From Salmonella enterica subsp. enterica serovar Choleraesuis (lineage in GTDB: Bacteria > Pseudomonadota > Gammaproteobacteria > Enterobacterales > Enterobacteriaceae): 64,000 bases of DNA. The notes below the pieces were generated by a model. It made no database searches, was not told the DNA's origin, and saw nothing but the letters and a program-made list of their open reading frames with translations. The stretch covers positions 4,030,001-4,094,000 of the forward strand of contig AP025685.1 in assembly GCA_022846635.1 (NCBI GenBank), read 5' to 3'. Within the stretch, counting starts at the first letter, position 1. Every line of letters starts with the position of its first letter. A program made the translations under genes and the position numbers. Below are positions 22,367 through 31,070 of the stretch, piece after piece.

Positions 22367-23122
22367 TTAAAACTTATACCCACGGTGCAGAGCGACAATG
22401 CCGCCGGTCATGTTGTAGTAATCAACATTTTCGAAACCTGCTTCGGCCATCATTCCCTTCAGGGTTTCCTGGTTTGGGTGCATACGGATGGACTCCGCCA
22501 GATAGCGATAGCTTTCTGAGTCTTTAGCGACTATTTCGCCAATGCGCGGCAGAATATGGAAAGAGTAAGCATCGTAGGCTTTATTTAACGGATCAAACAG
22601 CGGCTTGGAGAATTCCAGCACCAGCAGGCGGCCGCCTGGTTTCAGCACCCGATACATTGAGCGCAGCGCTTTCTCTTTATCGGTGACGTTACGCAGACCA
22701 AAAGAGATGGTGATGCAATCGAATGTATTGTCCGGGAAAGGCAGAGCTTCGGCATTGGCCTGGACATAATTCACATTGCCTACAACGCCCAGGTTGCGCA
22801 GTTTTTCGCGCCCCATCTTCAGCATGGAGTCGTTAATATCTGCCAGCACAACCTCACCGGTTTCACCAACCAGTCGTGAGAACTTTGCCGTGAGATCGCC
22901 GGTACCACCCGCCAAATCCAGCACCTTTTGCCCGCGACGCACGCCGCTGCAATCGATGGTGAAGCGCTTCCAGATACGGTGAATACCGAACGACATCAGG
23001 TCGTTCATCACATCATATTTCGCTGCTACGGAGTGGAACACATGGGCAACCATGTCGGCCTTCTCGGCCCGGGCAACCGTACGGAAGCCAAAGTGAGTAG
23101 TTTCTTGTGATTCCTCAGCCAT
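22367..23122 (-). CDS. ubiE: UbiE, demethylmenaquinol/2-methoxy-6-polyprenyl-1,4-benzoquinol C-methyltransferase
   Basis: SAM-dependent class I methyltransferase shared by menaquinone (last step) and ubiquinone synthesis. It is 251 aa, as in E. coli. SAM motif I VLDLAGGTGDL spans residues 67-77, with further family motifs ADINDSML, FDCITISFGLRNV and LKPGGRLLVLEFSKP. It heads the ubiE-ubiJ-ubiB gene set. A short gap separates it from rmuC upstream on the same strand. Confidence 0.97.
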   Translation of the reverse strand: MAEESQETTHFGFRTVARAEKADMVAHVFHSVAAKYDVMNDLMSFGIHRIWKRFTIDCSGVRRGQKVLDLAGGTGDLTAKFSRLVGETGEVVLADINDSMLKMGREKLRNLGVVGNVNYVQANAEALPFPDNTFDCITISFGLRNVTDKEKALRSMYRVLKPGGRLLVLEFSKPLFDPLNKAYDAYSFHILPRIGEIVAKDSESYRYLAESIRMHPNQETLKGMMAEAGFENVDYYNMTGGIVALHRGYKF

Positions 23123-23181
23123 CTCAATGCCTGCTTATTGAAAGAATGTTGGTGAAGTGTATCAGATTGGGACTCATTGCC

Positions 23182-24642
23182 CTACGATTCCGGCGGCTGG
23201 CTCCGGCGCGAACCGCCCGGAGGAAAATGCACAACGTCATCAGGCAATCCAACCCCACTGTCGTTATCGCCAGGAGCGTCCAGAGAGTCAGGTTCTTCTT
23301 CATCCTCAAGACGGGCCTGAGCCATTAGCCCCGGGTCAATACCTTGTTTAATTTCAACACCCAGTTCCCGAAATGCTTCCGCCTGAACCAGGAAGTTATT
23401 GCGCCCGTGGGCCAGTCGCTTCATGGCCTGACGATAGTTGTCCTGAGCCTTATCCAGACTTTGGCCTATCGCCGTCATGTCATCCACGAAAAGCCGCATC
23501 TTGTCATAGAGACGGCTGGCACGCTCGGCAATATGTTGCGCATTGCGGCTCTGGTGCTCATAACGCCACAGATTGGCAATAGTACGCAGTGCCACCAGCA
23601 GCGTAGTTGGGCTAACCAGCATGATATTTTGTTTCAGCGCTTCGCTTATTAGCTCCGGCTGACGATCTATTGCCAGCAGGAAGGCAGGCTCGACCGGAAT
23701 AAACATCAGCACATAATCAAGGGAACGCAGCCCCGGCAGCAGCTGATAATCTTTACGGCTTAACAACCGGATATGGTTACGAATAGCGGCGATGTGTTCG
23801 GAAAGCGCAGCCTCTCGGGTATAGTCATCTTCCGCATTAAAATAGCGCTCATAGGCAACCAGCGTCATTTTGGCATCAATAACGACGTCTTTGCCCTGCG
23901 GTAGGCGCACGATGACATCAGGCTGCATACGGCTGCGATCGTCACGCTGAATGCTAACCTGCGTTTCATACTCATAGCCATCCCGTAGACCGGAGGCTTC
24001 CAACACCCGGCTCAGCACCACCTCGCCCCAATTACCCTGGGTTTTATTATCGCCTTTTAACGCCCTGGTCAGATTGACCGCTTCCTGGGCCATCTGCGCA
24101 TTGAGCTGCTGGAGGTTGCGAATCTCATGGGCCAGGGTATGGCGCTCTTTCGCTTCCTGGCCAAAACTGTCCTGCACCTGGCGGCGAAAACCATCCAGTT
24201 GCTCGCGCAGCGGTGTCAGCAGGCTGTGCAGACTCTGACGATTCTGCTCATCTACCCTGCGATTGCTGCTTTCAAAAATGCGGTTAGCCAGCAGTTCGAA
24301 CTGCTCATTAAGGCGCTGCTCGCTATGATGCATCTGACGCACCTTTTCATCAGCAGCCAGCCGGGTTTGCTCCAATAAGGTGTGCAGCTCACGGAGGTCG
24401 GCCTCTTGCCCGCTGTTGATTTGCAGCTGATTGCGTAGCTCCTGATTCAACTGCTCGCACTCATTTTGCCAATGCTGCTGTTGCTCGAGGCGCTGCCTGG
24501 CGGCCATAAGCTCGCCATAAATATCACGCTGCTCTTCATGCAAAGCAGCCACCTGCCCGGCGCTACGCAAACTGGCTATCAGCCAGCCTAATGCCGCACC
24601 AATCAGTACCAGCGCGGCGTATAGCAGCATTGAGATATCCAC
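23182..24642 (-). CDS. rmuC: RmuC, DNA recombination limiting protein
   Basis: Predicted nuclease-fold protein that restrains DNA inversion at short inverted repeats in E. coli; its biochemical activity is not established. The N-terminus is a membrane anchor (about residues 4-24) and is followed by long coiled coils (about 30-140) rich in Gln/Glu/Leu. The conserved core carries TQGNWGEVVLSRVLEASGL, RMQPDVIVRLPQGKDVVIDAK and DYVLMFIPVEPAF, typical of the PD-(D/E)xK-like RmuC domain. I prefer the second GTG (DISMLLYAA) because it aligns with the E. coli start; a GTG three codons earlier is possible. The C-terminal tail is variable. Confidence 0.93.
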   Translation of the reverse strand: MDISMLLYAALVLIGAALGWLIASLRSAGQVAALHEEQRDIYGELMAARQRLEQQQHWQNECEQLNQELRNQLQINSGQEADLRELHTLLEQTRLAADEKVRQMHHSEQRLNEQFELLANRIFESSNRRVDEQNRQSLHSLLTPLREQLDGFRRQVQDSFGQEAKERHTLAHEIRNLQQLNAQMAQEAVNLTRALKGDNKTQGNWGEVVLSRVLEASGLRDGYEYETQVSIQRDDRSRMQPDVIVRLPQGKDVVIDAKMTLVAYERYFNAEDDYTREAALSEHIAAIRNHIRLLSRKDYQLLPGLRSLDYVLMFIPVEPAFLLAIDRQPELISEALKQNIMLVSPTTLLVALRTIANLWRYEHQSRNAQHIAERASRLYDKMRLFVDDMTAIGQSLDKAQDNYRQAMKRLAHGRNNFLVQAEAFRELGVEIKQGIDPGLMAQARLEDEEEPDSLDAPGDNDSGVGLPDDVVHFPPGGSRRSQPPES

Positions 24643-24792
24643 GGCATCCACTCCCGATTCGTCGTTTCAGGAGATTCTGCTGGATGTATGTCCAGATGAA
24701 AAGGGCGGCGGGTGGTTAAAGCAAAAAAACAGACGCTCTATCGCATTTTCCTGTGTGGTTTGTTGCAGCCGTTTCCCGTGGCGATAAAAAAA

Positions 24793-24816
24793 GCCCCCGG
24801 TTTTAATACCGGGGGC
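24793..24816 (-). terminator. Terminator of udp
   Basis: GCCCCCGGT / ACCGGGGGC, a 9-bp stem with a 6-nt loop, is followed on the minus strand by seven T residues. It lies 27 bp after the udp stop. Confidence 0.9.
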
Positions 24817-24842
24817 CTGCAATCTCAAGATTTGCTTACCAA

Positions 24843-25604
24843 TTACAGCAGACGACGCGCGGCCTCAACCACGATAGCCACCGCATGACTTTCTGTCTGT
24901 TTCATGGTCTCTGCGTTAGGAATTTCCTGCTGAGTACGGTTAACGATAACGCCTGCAACCATACCGGCACGCAGCCCCTGGCTGGCGCACATGGTCAGCA
25001 AGGTAGCGGATTCCATCTCATAGTTCATTACGCCCATCTGTTGCCACTCTTCCATCGAGCCTTTAAAGCGGCTGACCACCCGACCAGAATAGGTGTCATA
25101 GCGTTCCTGCCCCGGATAGAAGGTATCGGAAGAAGCAGTGATACCAATGTGAGTGGTGGCCCCTACGGCTTTAGCGGCATCCACCAGCGCGGTGGTACAA
25201 GTAAAATCGGCAACCGCCGGGAACTCCATCGGTGCAAAGTGCAGGCTGGCTCCGTCCAGACGAACTGAAGCGGTAGTCACCAGAACATCACCGACATTGA
25301 TATGTGGCTGGATTGCACCAGTGGTACCGACCCGCAGGAAAGTACGAATGCCCAGCTGAGCCAGCTCTTCCACCGCAATTGAGGTCGATGGGCCGCCAAT
25401 CCCCGTGGAGCAAACAATGACCGGGGTACCATCCAGCTCGGCGCGCCAGGTCGTAAATTCGCGGTGTGATGCCAGCATCTCCGGCTTATCCATTAGCGCG
25501 GCGATTTTTTTCACGCGCTCAGGATCGCCCGGAACAATCGCCAGAGTCGCCCCCTGCAAGTCGGCTTTAGTCAGCCCAAGGTGAAAAACATCTGATGTAG
25601 ACAT
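24843..25604 (-). CDS. udp: Udp, uridine phosphorylase
   Basis: Cytosolic hexameric enzyme splitting uridine with phosphate into uracil and ribose-1-phosphate. It is 253 aa, matching E. coli, from the ATG before STSDVFHLGLTKADL; the longer open frame adds 18 non-conserved residues. Conserved nucleoside-phosphorylase family stretches are IVPGDPERV (phosphate site), STGIGGPSTSIAVEELA, FLRVGTTGA and VMNYEMESATLLTMC. The 252-bp region shared with divergent dlhH holds CRP-like sites, which fits the known CRP/CytR control of udp in E. coli. Confidence 0.97.
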   Translation of the reverse strand: MSTSDVFHLGLTKADLQGATLAIVPGDPERVKKIAALMDKPEMLASHREFTTWRAELDGTPVIVCSTGIGGPSTSIAVEELAQLGIRTFLRVGTTGAIQPHINVGDVLVTTASVRLDGASLHFAPMEFPAVADFTCTTALVDAAKAVGATTHIGITASSDTFYPGQERYDTYSGRVVSRFKGSMEEWQQMGVMNYEMESATLLTMCASQGLRAGMVAGVIVNRTQQEIPNAETMKQTESHAVAIVVEAARRLL

Positions 25605-25727
25605 AACGAACTCCCCTATAAGTCGGTTTATTAGGCGGCAAAGACGTACTCTACCCAACGAGCGAGGGCCAATACGTGATTAAACTCACTGGAACATAAA
25701 AAAAATTTCATTGTTAGCAAAACTTAT

Positions 25728-25743
25728 TGTGACGCAATTCACC
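25728..25743 (-). promoter_or_regulatory. CRP site upstream of udp
   Basis: TGTGACGCAATTCACC matches the CRP consensus TGTGA-N6-TCACA at 9 of 10 core positions, about 125 bp before the udp start. A weaker half-match (TCACA on the plus strand, 25793-25797) lies about 60 bp further away. Paired CRP sites with CytR between them are the E. coli udp arrangement; I did not identify the CytR site. Confidence 0.6.
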
Positions 25744-25856
25744 ATCCGGAGTGTTTATTCACCGATTTAGACCCATTAGCACACGCAATGCGTCACATCT
25801 ATATCCCACCTTCAGACTATAGTTAATCCACTGCGCTAACTGGTACGGAGAATGCC

Positions 25857-26678
25857 ATGACCAACACAACTGAAAATTCACCTGCAGGAAAATATGCCAC
25901 GGCAGCCGGGCAGCTTAACGAGCAAACCATCCACACTACGTCCCAAGGTCTGCAAACCGGGGAAACGACTATCTCTTCACGCGGCGAGGATATGCCCGCT
26001 TTCTTTGCCCGCCCGGACGTTGAAACCGAAAAGTTACCGATTGTCATCGTGGTACAGGAGATTTTTGGTGTTCACGAGCACATTCGTGATATTTGCCGCC
26101 GCCTTGCCCATCATGGCTATCTGGCCATCGCTCCGGAGCTTTATTTCCGTCAGGGCGATCCCAATGATTACCACGACATCCCTACCCTGTTTTCCGGGCT
26201 GGTTCAGAAGGTGCCAGACAATCAAGTACTAAGTGACCTCGACCATGTGGCGAGCTGGGCCGCACGTCACGGCGGTGACGCCAATCGGCTTGCGGTAACA
26301 GGTTTTTGCTGGGGTGGGCGTATCGCCTGGCTTTATGCCGCTCATAATCCACAGCTTAAAGCCGCCGTAGCCTGGTACGGACGCCTGACCGGCGACAAAA
26401 CGCTTAACTCACCTAAACATCCTGTTGATATCGCCGTCGATCTCAATGCCCCGGTTTTAGGCTTGTATGGCGGCCAGGATACCGGCATCAGCCAGGAAAG
26501 CGTTGAAACCATGCGCCAGGCTCTGCGCGCCGCAAATGCTAACGCCGAGATAGTTGTTTACCCTGAAGCCGGACACGCATTTTTGGCAGACTATCGGGAG
26601 AGCTATCATCAGGCTTCGGCGGAAGATGGCTGGCAGAGAATGCTGGAATGGTTTGCGCGCTATGCCAATGCCCGCTAA
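25857..26678 (+). CDS. dlhH: DlhH (YsgA), dienelactone-hydrolase family protein
   Basis: Alpha/beta hydrolase of the dienelactone hydrolase family, 273 aa (E. coli YsgA 271). The nucleophile elbow is GFCWGG with Cys151, the usual cysteine nucleophile of this family. Asp (GGQDTGI) and His (AGHAFL) complete the triad near residues 204 and 240. The oxyanion region is QEIFGVHEHIRD. There is no signal peptide, so it is presumably cytosolic. The physiological substrate is not known; carboxymethylenebutenolidase activity is assigned by homology only. It is divergent from udp and convergent with metE, sharing one bidirectional terminator. Confidence 0.92.
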   Translation: MTNTTENSPAGKYATAAGQLNEQTIHTTSQGLQTGETTISSRGEDMPAFFARPDVETEKLPIVIVVQEIFGVHEHIRDICRRLAHHGYLAIAPELYFRQGDPNDYHDIPTLFSGLVQKVPDNQVLSDLDHVASWAARHGGDANRLAVTGFCWGGRIAWLYAAHNPQLKAAVAWYGRLTGDKTLNSPKHPVDIAVDLNAPVLGLYGGQDTGISQESVETMRQALRAANANAEIVVYPEAGHAFLADYRESYHQASAEDGWQRMLEWFARYANAR

Positions 26679-26697
26679 CCGCTTTGACTGAACGTAA

Positions 26698-26723
26698 AAA
26701 GCCACCCCGGATGGGGTGGCTTT
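26698..26723. terminator. Bidirectional terminator between dlhH and metE
   Basis: AAAGCCACCCC / GGGGTGGCTTT, an 11-bp stem with a 4-nt loop, lies between convergent stops. It has A/T runs on both sides and so can serve both genes. Confidence 0.88.
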
Positions 26724-26759
26724 AATGATTGGAAGCCAGTATCAGCTCATTTTTAGTGC

Positions 26760-29024
26760 TTACCAGACTTCACGCAGGTTTTTGGCTGCCTGCACCATAT
26801 TTGCCAGCGCGGCGCGGGTTTCCGGCCAGGCGCGGGTTTTTAGGCCGCAGTCCGGGTTTACCCACAGGCGCTCTGCCGGAATACGCTGAGCCGCTTTCTT
26901 CAGCAAGTCTTCAATCCAGGCAACATCCGGCACATTTGGGGAGTGAATATCGTAAACCCCTGGGCCAATTTCATTTGGATATTCAAAGGCCTCAAAAGAT
27001 TCCAACAGCTCCATATCTGAACGGGAAGTTTCGATAGTAATAACATCGGCATCCAGCGCGGCAATAGAATCCATGATGTCGTTAAACTCGCAATAACACA
27101 TATGAGTATGAATCTGAGTGTCATCTTTCGCGACCGCGGCATTGAGACGGAAGGCATCGACCGCCCACTCCAGATAGGCCTGCCAGTCGCGGCGTTTCAG
27201 CGGTAACCCCTCACGCAGCGCCGGTTCATCAATCTGGATAATGCCAATTCCTGCAGCTTCGAGATCTGCAACCTCATCCCGCAGTGCCAGGGCAATCTGT
27301 CGGGCAATGGTTTCACGAGTCACATCTTCGCGCGGGAACGACCAGCAAAGAATAGTGACCGGCCCGGTCAGCATGCCTTTCATCGGTTTATCAGTCAGAG
27401 ACTGAGCATATTTGGCCCATTCGACGGTAATCGCTTCCGGACGGCTGATATCCCCAATCACCACTGGCGGCTTCACGCAGCGAGAGCCATAGCTTTGTAC
27501 CCAGCCGTTCTGTGTAAAGATGAAACCATCCAGGTGCTCGCCGAAGTACTCCACCATGTCGTTGCGCTCAGCTTCACCGTGCACCAGCACATCCAGTCCC
27601 AGGCGCTCCTGCTCGCTCACGGCCTGCTTAATCTGCTCGGCTATACCGGTACGATATTTGCCAGCATCCAGACGCCCTTGTTTAAAGTCCAGGCGCAGTC
27701 CGCGAATTTCAGTGGTTTGTGGGAACGAGCCAATCGTCGTAGTTGGCCATGCAGGAAGCTTAAAGCGCTCACGCTGCGCCACCGCGCGCTCAGGATAAGC
27801 GCTGGCACGCTGGCTATCGCGAGCGCTGACCCCCGCCAGGCGCTGAGCTACGGCAGGGTTATGTACCCTGGCAGAGTGACGACGGGCCAGAATCGGTGCG
27901 CTCCAGCGCACGATATCTTCAGTTTTACCGCTATTTAGCGCCTTGCTGAGCAGATTAAGCTCTTCGCATTTCTGAATAGCGAATGAGAACCAGCTTTTAA
28001 CTTCATCGTCCAGCCGGGTTTCAGCACGCAAATCGATAGGGCTGTGCAGTAATGAACAAGAGGAACCGACCCACAGTTCACGCTTGCCAACCAGCGGAGC
28101 AACCTGCGCATATTTCTCACTTAAGTCCGCACGCCAGACGTTACGGCCATTGACTACCCCGGCAGACAGTACCCAGTCGGCAGGCAGTTGCTGATGTAGC
28201 TGCTCAATATTGTCATTGCCGTGAACCAGGTCCACATGCAGGCCCTGAACCGGCAGCTTAACAATCGTTTCCAGGCTATCACTAATGCTATCGAAATAGG
28301 TGGTCAGCAGCAGTTTCACCCGACCAGCCAACGCCTGATAAGCACCCTGATAGGCAGCCAGCCACTCTTTCGGGAGTTCCAGCACCAACGCTGGCTCATC
28401 AATTTGCACCCACTCAATACCGCGCTGGGCCAGAGCATCGAGCACCTGCTGGTAAACCGGAAGAATTTCCTGCAATAGCGTCAGGCGGTCAAAAGATTCG
28501 CCCTTCACTTTACCCAGCCACAGATAAGTTAGCGGGCCAAGCAGCACCGGCTTAATGTTATGACCCAGCGCCAGGGCTTCATCAACTTCGTCCAGCAGCT
28601 GAGTCCAGGTCAGTTTGAAAGACTGGCCCTTAGTGAACTCCGGAACAATATAGTGATAGTTGGTGTTAAACCATTTGGTCATTTCAGAGGCCGCCGCGGG
28701 TTTGCCGGTTGGTGCCCGGCCACGGCCAATGCGGAATAAGGTATCCAGGGTAACGCTGCCATCGTCATTTTTATGGCGCGCTGGTACGTTGCCAAGCAGC
28801 AGGCTAGTCGTCAGCACATGATCGTACCAGGCAAAATCACCTACCGGCAGCAGGTCGATTCCGGCCTCTTTTTGCTGTTGCCAGTGACGGGCACGCAGCT
28901 CGCGGCCAGTTTCCAGCAGCGCTTCCTGGGTAAGAGTGCCTGCCCAGTAACTTTCCTGAGCTTTTTTCAGTTCACGACGCAGGCCGACGCGCGGAAATCC
29001 AAGGATGTGGTTGCAGACTGTCAT
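26760..29024 (-). CDS. metE: MetE, cobalamin-independent methionine synthase
   Basis: Zinc enzyme transferring the methyl group of 5-methyltetrahydropteroyl-triglutamate to homocysteine, the last step of methionine synthesis without B12. It is 754 aa from the second ATG (TVCNHILGFPRVG; E. coli 753). That ATG has GAGG at good spacing, whereas the ATG two codons earlier abuts the SD. The N-terminal half is a degenerate barrel. The C-terminal barrel holds the zinc ligands in THMCYCEF (His and Cys) and NPDCGLKTR (Cys), plus IGSFPQT and HGEAERNDMVEYF. It is divergent from its activator metR, with MetJ boxes in between. Confidence 0.98.
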   Translation of the reverse strand: MTVCNHILGFPRVGLRRELKKAQESYWAGTLTQEALLETGRELRARHWQQQKEAGIDLLPVGDFAWYDHVLTTSLLLGNVPARHKNDDGSVTLDTLFRIGRGRAPTGKPAAASEMTKWFNTNYHYIVPEFTKGQSFKLTWTQLLDEVDEALALGHNIKPVLLGPLTYLWLGKVKGESFDRLTLLQEILPVYQQVLDALAQRGIEWVQIDEPALVLELPKEWLAAYQGAYQALAGRVKLLLTTYFDSISDSLETIVKLPVQGLHVDLVHGNDNIEQLHQQLPADWVLSAGVVNGRNVWRADLSEKYAQVAPLVGKRELWVGSSCSLLHSPIDLRAETRLDDEVKSWFSFAIQKCEELNLLSKALNSGKTEDIVRWSAPILARRHSARVHNPAVAQRLAGVSARDSQRASAYPERAVAQRERFKLPAWPTTTIGSFPQTTEIRGLRLDFKQGRLDAGKYRTGIAEQIKQAVSEQERLGLDVLVHGEAERNDMVEYFGEHLDGFIFTQNGWVQSYGSRCVKPPVVIGDISRPEAITVEWAKYAQSLTDKPMKGMLTGPVTILCWSFPREDVTRETIARQIALALRDEVADLEAAGIGIIQIDEPALREGLPLKRRDWQAYLEWAVDAFRLNAAVAKDDTQIHTHMCYCEFNDIMDSIAALDADVITIETSRSDMELLESFEAFEYPNEIGPGVYDIHSPNVPDVAWIEDLLKKAAQRIPAERLWVNPDCGLKTRAWPETRAALANMVQAAKNLREVW

Positions 29025-29111
29025 GTTCATTCCTCGTTGTAATTCTGCTTATAGGAGCATCTTTAGATAATTCGTCTGGCAGGCACGCCACTAACCGAAT
29101 TATGACGGTTT

Positions 29112-29135
29112 AGCCGTCTAGATGTTTACACATCC
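29112..29135. promoter_or_regulatory. MetJ operator (three tandem met boxes) in the metE-metR region
   Basis: Three contiguous 8-mers, AGCCGTCT, AGATGTTT and ACACATCC, resemble the met-box consensus AGACGTCT. MetJ dimers with S-adenosylmethionine bind such arrays cooperatively. The location between divergent metE and metR suggests repression of both when methionine is plentiful. Confidence 0.75.
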
Positions 29136-29186
29136 ATAATCCACAGGTACTGTATATTCCTCAAGCGCAATATCCTCACGACGGAG

Positions 29187-29199
29187 TGAAGAACTTTCA
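29187..29199. promoter_or_regulatory. MetR binding site
   Basis: TGAAGAACTTTCA fits the MetR consensus TGAA-N5-TTCA exactly and ends on the first base of the metR ATG. A site here could mediate metR autoregulation and help metE activation. Confidence 0.65.
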
Positions 29200-30152
29200 T
29201 GATCGAGCTAAAGCACCTGCGAACTTTACAAGCACTGAGGAGCACCGGATCGCTCGCAGCGGCTGCGGCAACCCTGCATCAGACTCAGTCAGCCCTGTCA
29301 CACCAGTTCAGCGATTTGGAGCAACGGCTGGGCTTTCGGCTGTTTGTCCGTAAAAGCCAGCCGCTGCGTTTTACACCGCAAGGTGAAATCCTGCTGCAAT
29401 TGTCAGATAAGGTGCTGCCTGAGATAGCTCGCGCATTGCATAGCTGCCATCAGCCGCAGCAGGCCCGGCTGCGCATCGCTATCGAATGCCATAGCTGTAT
29501 TCAGTGGCTGACCCCCGCGCTAAATAACTTCCAGAACCAGTGGCCGGAAGTAGAGCTGGATTTTCAGTCCGGCGTTACTTTTGATCCACAGCCCGCACTT
29601 CAGCAGGGTGAGCTGGATGTAGTGTTAACTTCGGATATTCTGCCGCGCAGCGGGCTGCATTATGTTCCGATGTTTGATTATGAAGTTCGCCTGGTGCTGG
29701 CAACGGATCATCCTCTGGCGGGGAAAGCACAAATTTCACCAGAAGATCTTGATAGCGAAACGCTGCTGATTTACCCGGTTCAACGCCAGCGCCTGGATAT
29801 CTGGCGTCACTTCCTGCAGCCTGCAGGGGTAAGCCCATCTTTGAAGAATGTTGATAATACGCTGTTGCTAATTCAGATGGTTGCGGCCCGTATGGGTGTT
29901 GCCGCCCTGCCGCATTGGGTGGTGGAGAGCTTTGAACGCCAGGGGTTGGTTGTTACCCGCACCCTGGCCGACGGATTATGGAGCCGCCTGTATGCGGCCG
30001 TGCGCGATGGAGAACAGCGCCAGCCGGCTACCGAGGCATTTATTCGCTCGGCGCGTCAACACGCTTGCGATAATCTTCCTCTGGTGCGCTGCGTGGAGCG
30101 ACCCAGCGCCGATGCACCCACAGTGAGGCGACAATTATCGCCCCACCAATAA
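29199..30152 (+). CDS. metR: MetR, LysR-type activator of methionine genes
   Basis: Homocysteine-responsive LysR-family regulator that activates metE, metH and glyA. It is 317 aa, as in E. coli. The N-terminal winged HTH includes GSLAAAAATLHQTQSALSHQ, and the effector domain follows from about residue 90. The sequence RIAIECHSCIQWLTPAL is typical of MetR. It is divergent from metE. Its last 113 bp overlap the 3' end of yigM, which is read from the opposite strand. Both proteins keep conserved lengths (317 and 299), so the overlap looks genuine. Confidence 0.97.
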   Translation: MIELKHLRTLQALRSTGSLAAAAATLHQTQSALSHQFSDLEQRLGFRLFVRKSQPLRFTPQGEILLQLSDKVLPEIARALHSCHQPQQARLRIAIECHSCIQWLTPALNNFQNQWPEVELDFQSGVTFDPQPALQQGELDVVLTSDILPRSGLHYVPMFDYEVRLVLATDHPLAGKAQISPEDLDSETLLIYPVQRQRLDIWRHFLQPAGVSPSLKNVDNTLLLIQMVAARMGVAALPHWVVESFERQGLVVTRTLADGLWSRLYAAVRDGEQRQPATEAFIRSARQHACDNLPLVRCVERPSADAPTVRRQLSPHQ

Positions 30153-30939
30153 TAAAGCTGGCCCAGTGCAAAGGCTGGTGCCAGATGGTGAGGTTGACCA
30201 GCAGCCCCGCCGGAACGTGCATGTTATTCATGATCCCCACGGTACCGGCATCCACTTTGGTTGCCCCATAGTTCCACATAAAGTAGCCCAGCCCGGAAGC
30301 GACCACGCCCAGCCAGACCAGAATCCCCCACTGTAATGGGGTGGATGGCAGGCGGGCCGGATTGCCGAATCCCCACCATGCAAGAGCCGCCACCGCCAGA
30401 GCCCCCAGATAAAACCAGGAAAAAGCGCTGCGTTGCGGCATCGGGTGCACTTCCATCAGCCGTTTATAGCCCACAATACCGATAGCAAAACTGATATTAG
30501 CCAGCTGCACCAGCATCAACCCGGTCCAGAAGTGATTACTTAGCTGGTCGTAACGAATCACCGCTGCCCCGGCAACCGCCAGTAGCGCGCTAAATACATA
30601 CCCCCAGCGTAAAGGCCGATGGCTCAGCAAATCGTAGATAAGCGTGATATAGAGTGGAGTCAGAACCGTAAACAGCAAAAACTCGGAAACGGTTAGATAG
30701 AGATAAGCCTGGAAGCTGATGACATACATCACCCCCAACTGTAAGGCCCCCACTCCCATATAGCTAAGCAGGACTTTCGCCCGCTGGCCGTGGGTGCGTA
30801 GAAAAGGCAGGAATACCAGCGCCGCAAGGCCGATGCGTACCAGCGCAGAAAAATAACTGTCCACGTGGCCAGCAAGATATTCGCCAATCAGGCTAAATGA
30901 AAAGGCCCACAGGATCGTGGTGACAATTAATAACGGCAC
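30040..30939 (-). CDS. yigM: YigM (BioP), biotin transporter of the EamA/DMT family
   Basis: Ten-helix drug/metabolite-transporter-fold protein; E. coli YigM was shown to be a high-affinity biotin uptake carrier. The protein is 299 aa, the same as E. coli, and starts with GTG (PLLIVTTILWAFSFS). Two EamA repeats (about 5-130 and 140-270) are visible, with conserved VSEFLLFTVLTPLYITLIY and GATKVDAGTVGIMNNMHVP. The cytoplasmic C-terminal tail (RKRVDAPSE) is encoded by the part that overlaps metR. It lies alone between metR and yigL. Confidence 0.93.
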   Translation of the reverse strand: MPLLIVTTILWAFSFSLIGEYLAGHVDSYFSALVRIGLAALVFLPFLRTHGQRAKVLLSYMGVGALQLGVMYVISFQAYLYLTVSEFLLFTVLTPLYITLIYDLLSHRPLRWGYVFSALLAVAGAAVIRYDQLSNHFWTGLMLVQLANISFAIGIVGYKRLMEVHPMPQRSAFSWFYLGALAVAALAWWGFGNPARLPSTPLQWGILVWLGVVASGLGYFMWNYGATKVDAGTVGIMNNMHVPAGLLVNLTIWHQPLHWASFIIGGAIIVASLWVHRRWVAPRSAPEEDYRKRVDAPSE

Positions 30940-31032
30940 GGTACGCTCTCCAGATTAATGGGCCGCTATTGTAACTACCGTACCGCCAGGCAACAGCTTT
31001 TTCTGGTTTACGTGTGGTGATTAATCAACCAA

Positions 31033-31058
31033 AGACACCCCTATTGCAGGCGGTGTCT
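31033..31058 (-). terminator. Probable terminator of yigL
   Basis: AGACACC / GGTGTCT, a 7-bp stem with a 12-nt loop followed on the minus strand by TTGGTTGATT, sits 13 bp after the yigL stop. The U-tract is weak. Confidence 0.5.
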
Positions 31059-31070
31059 GATTAGCTGTTA

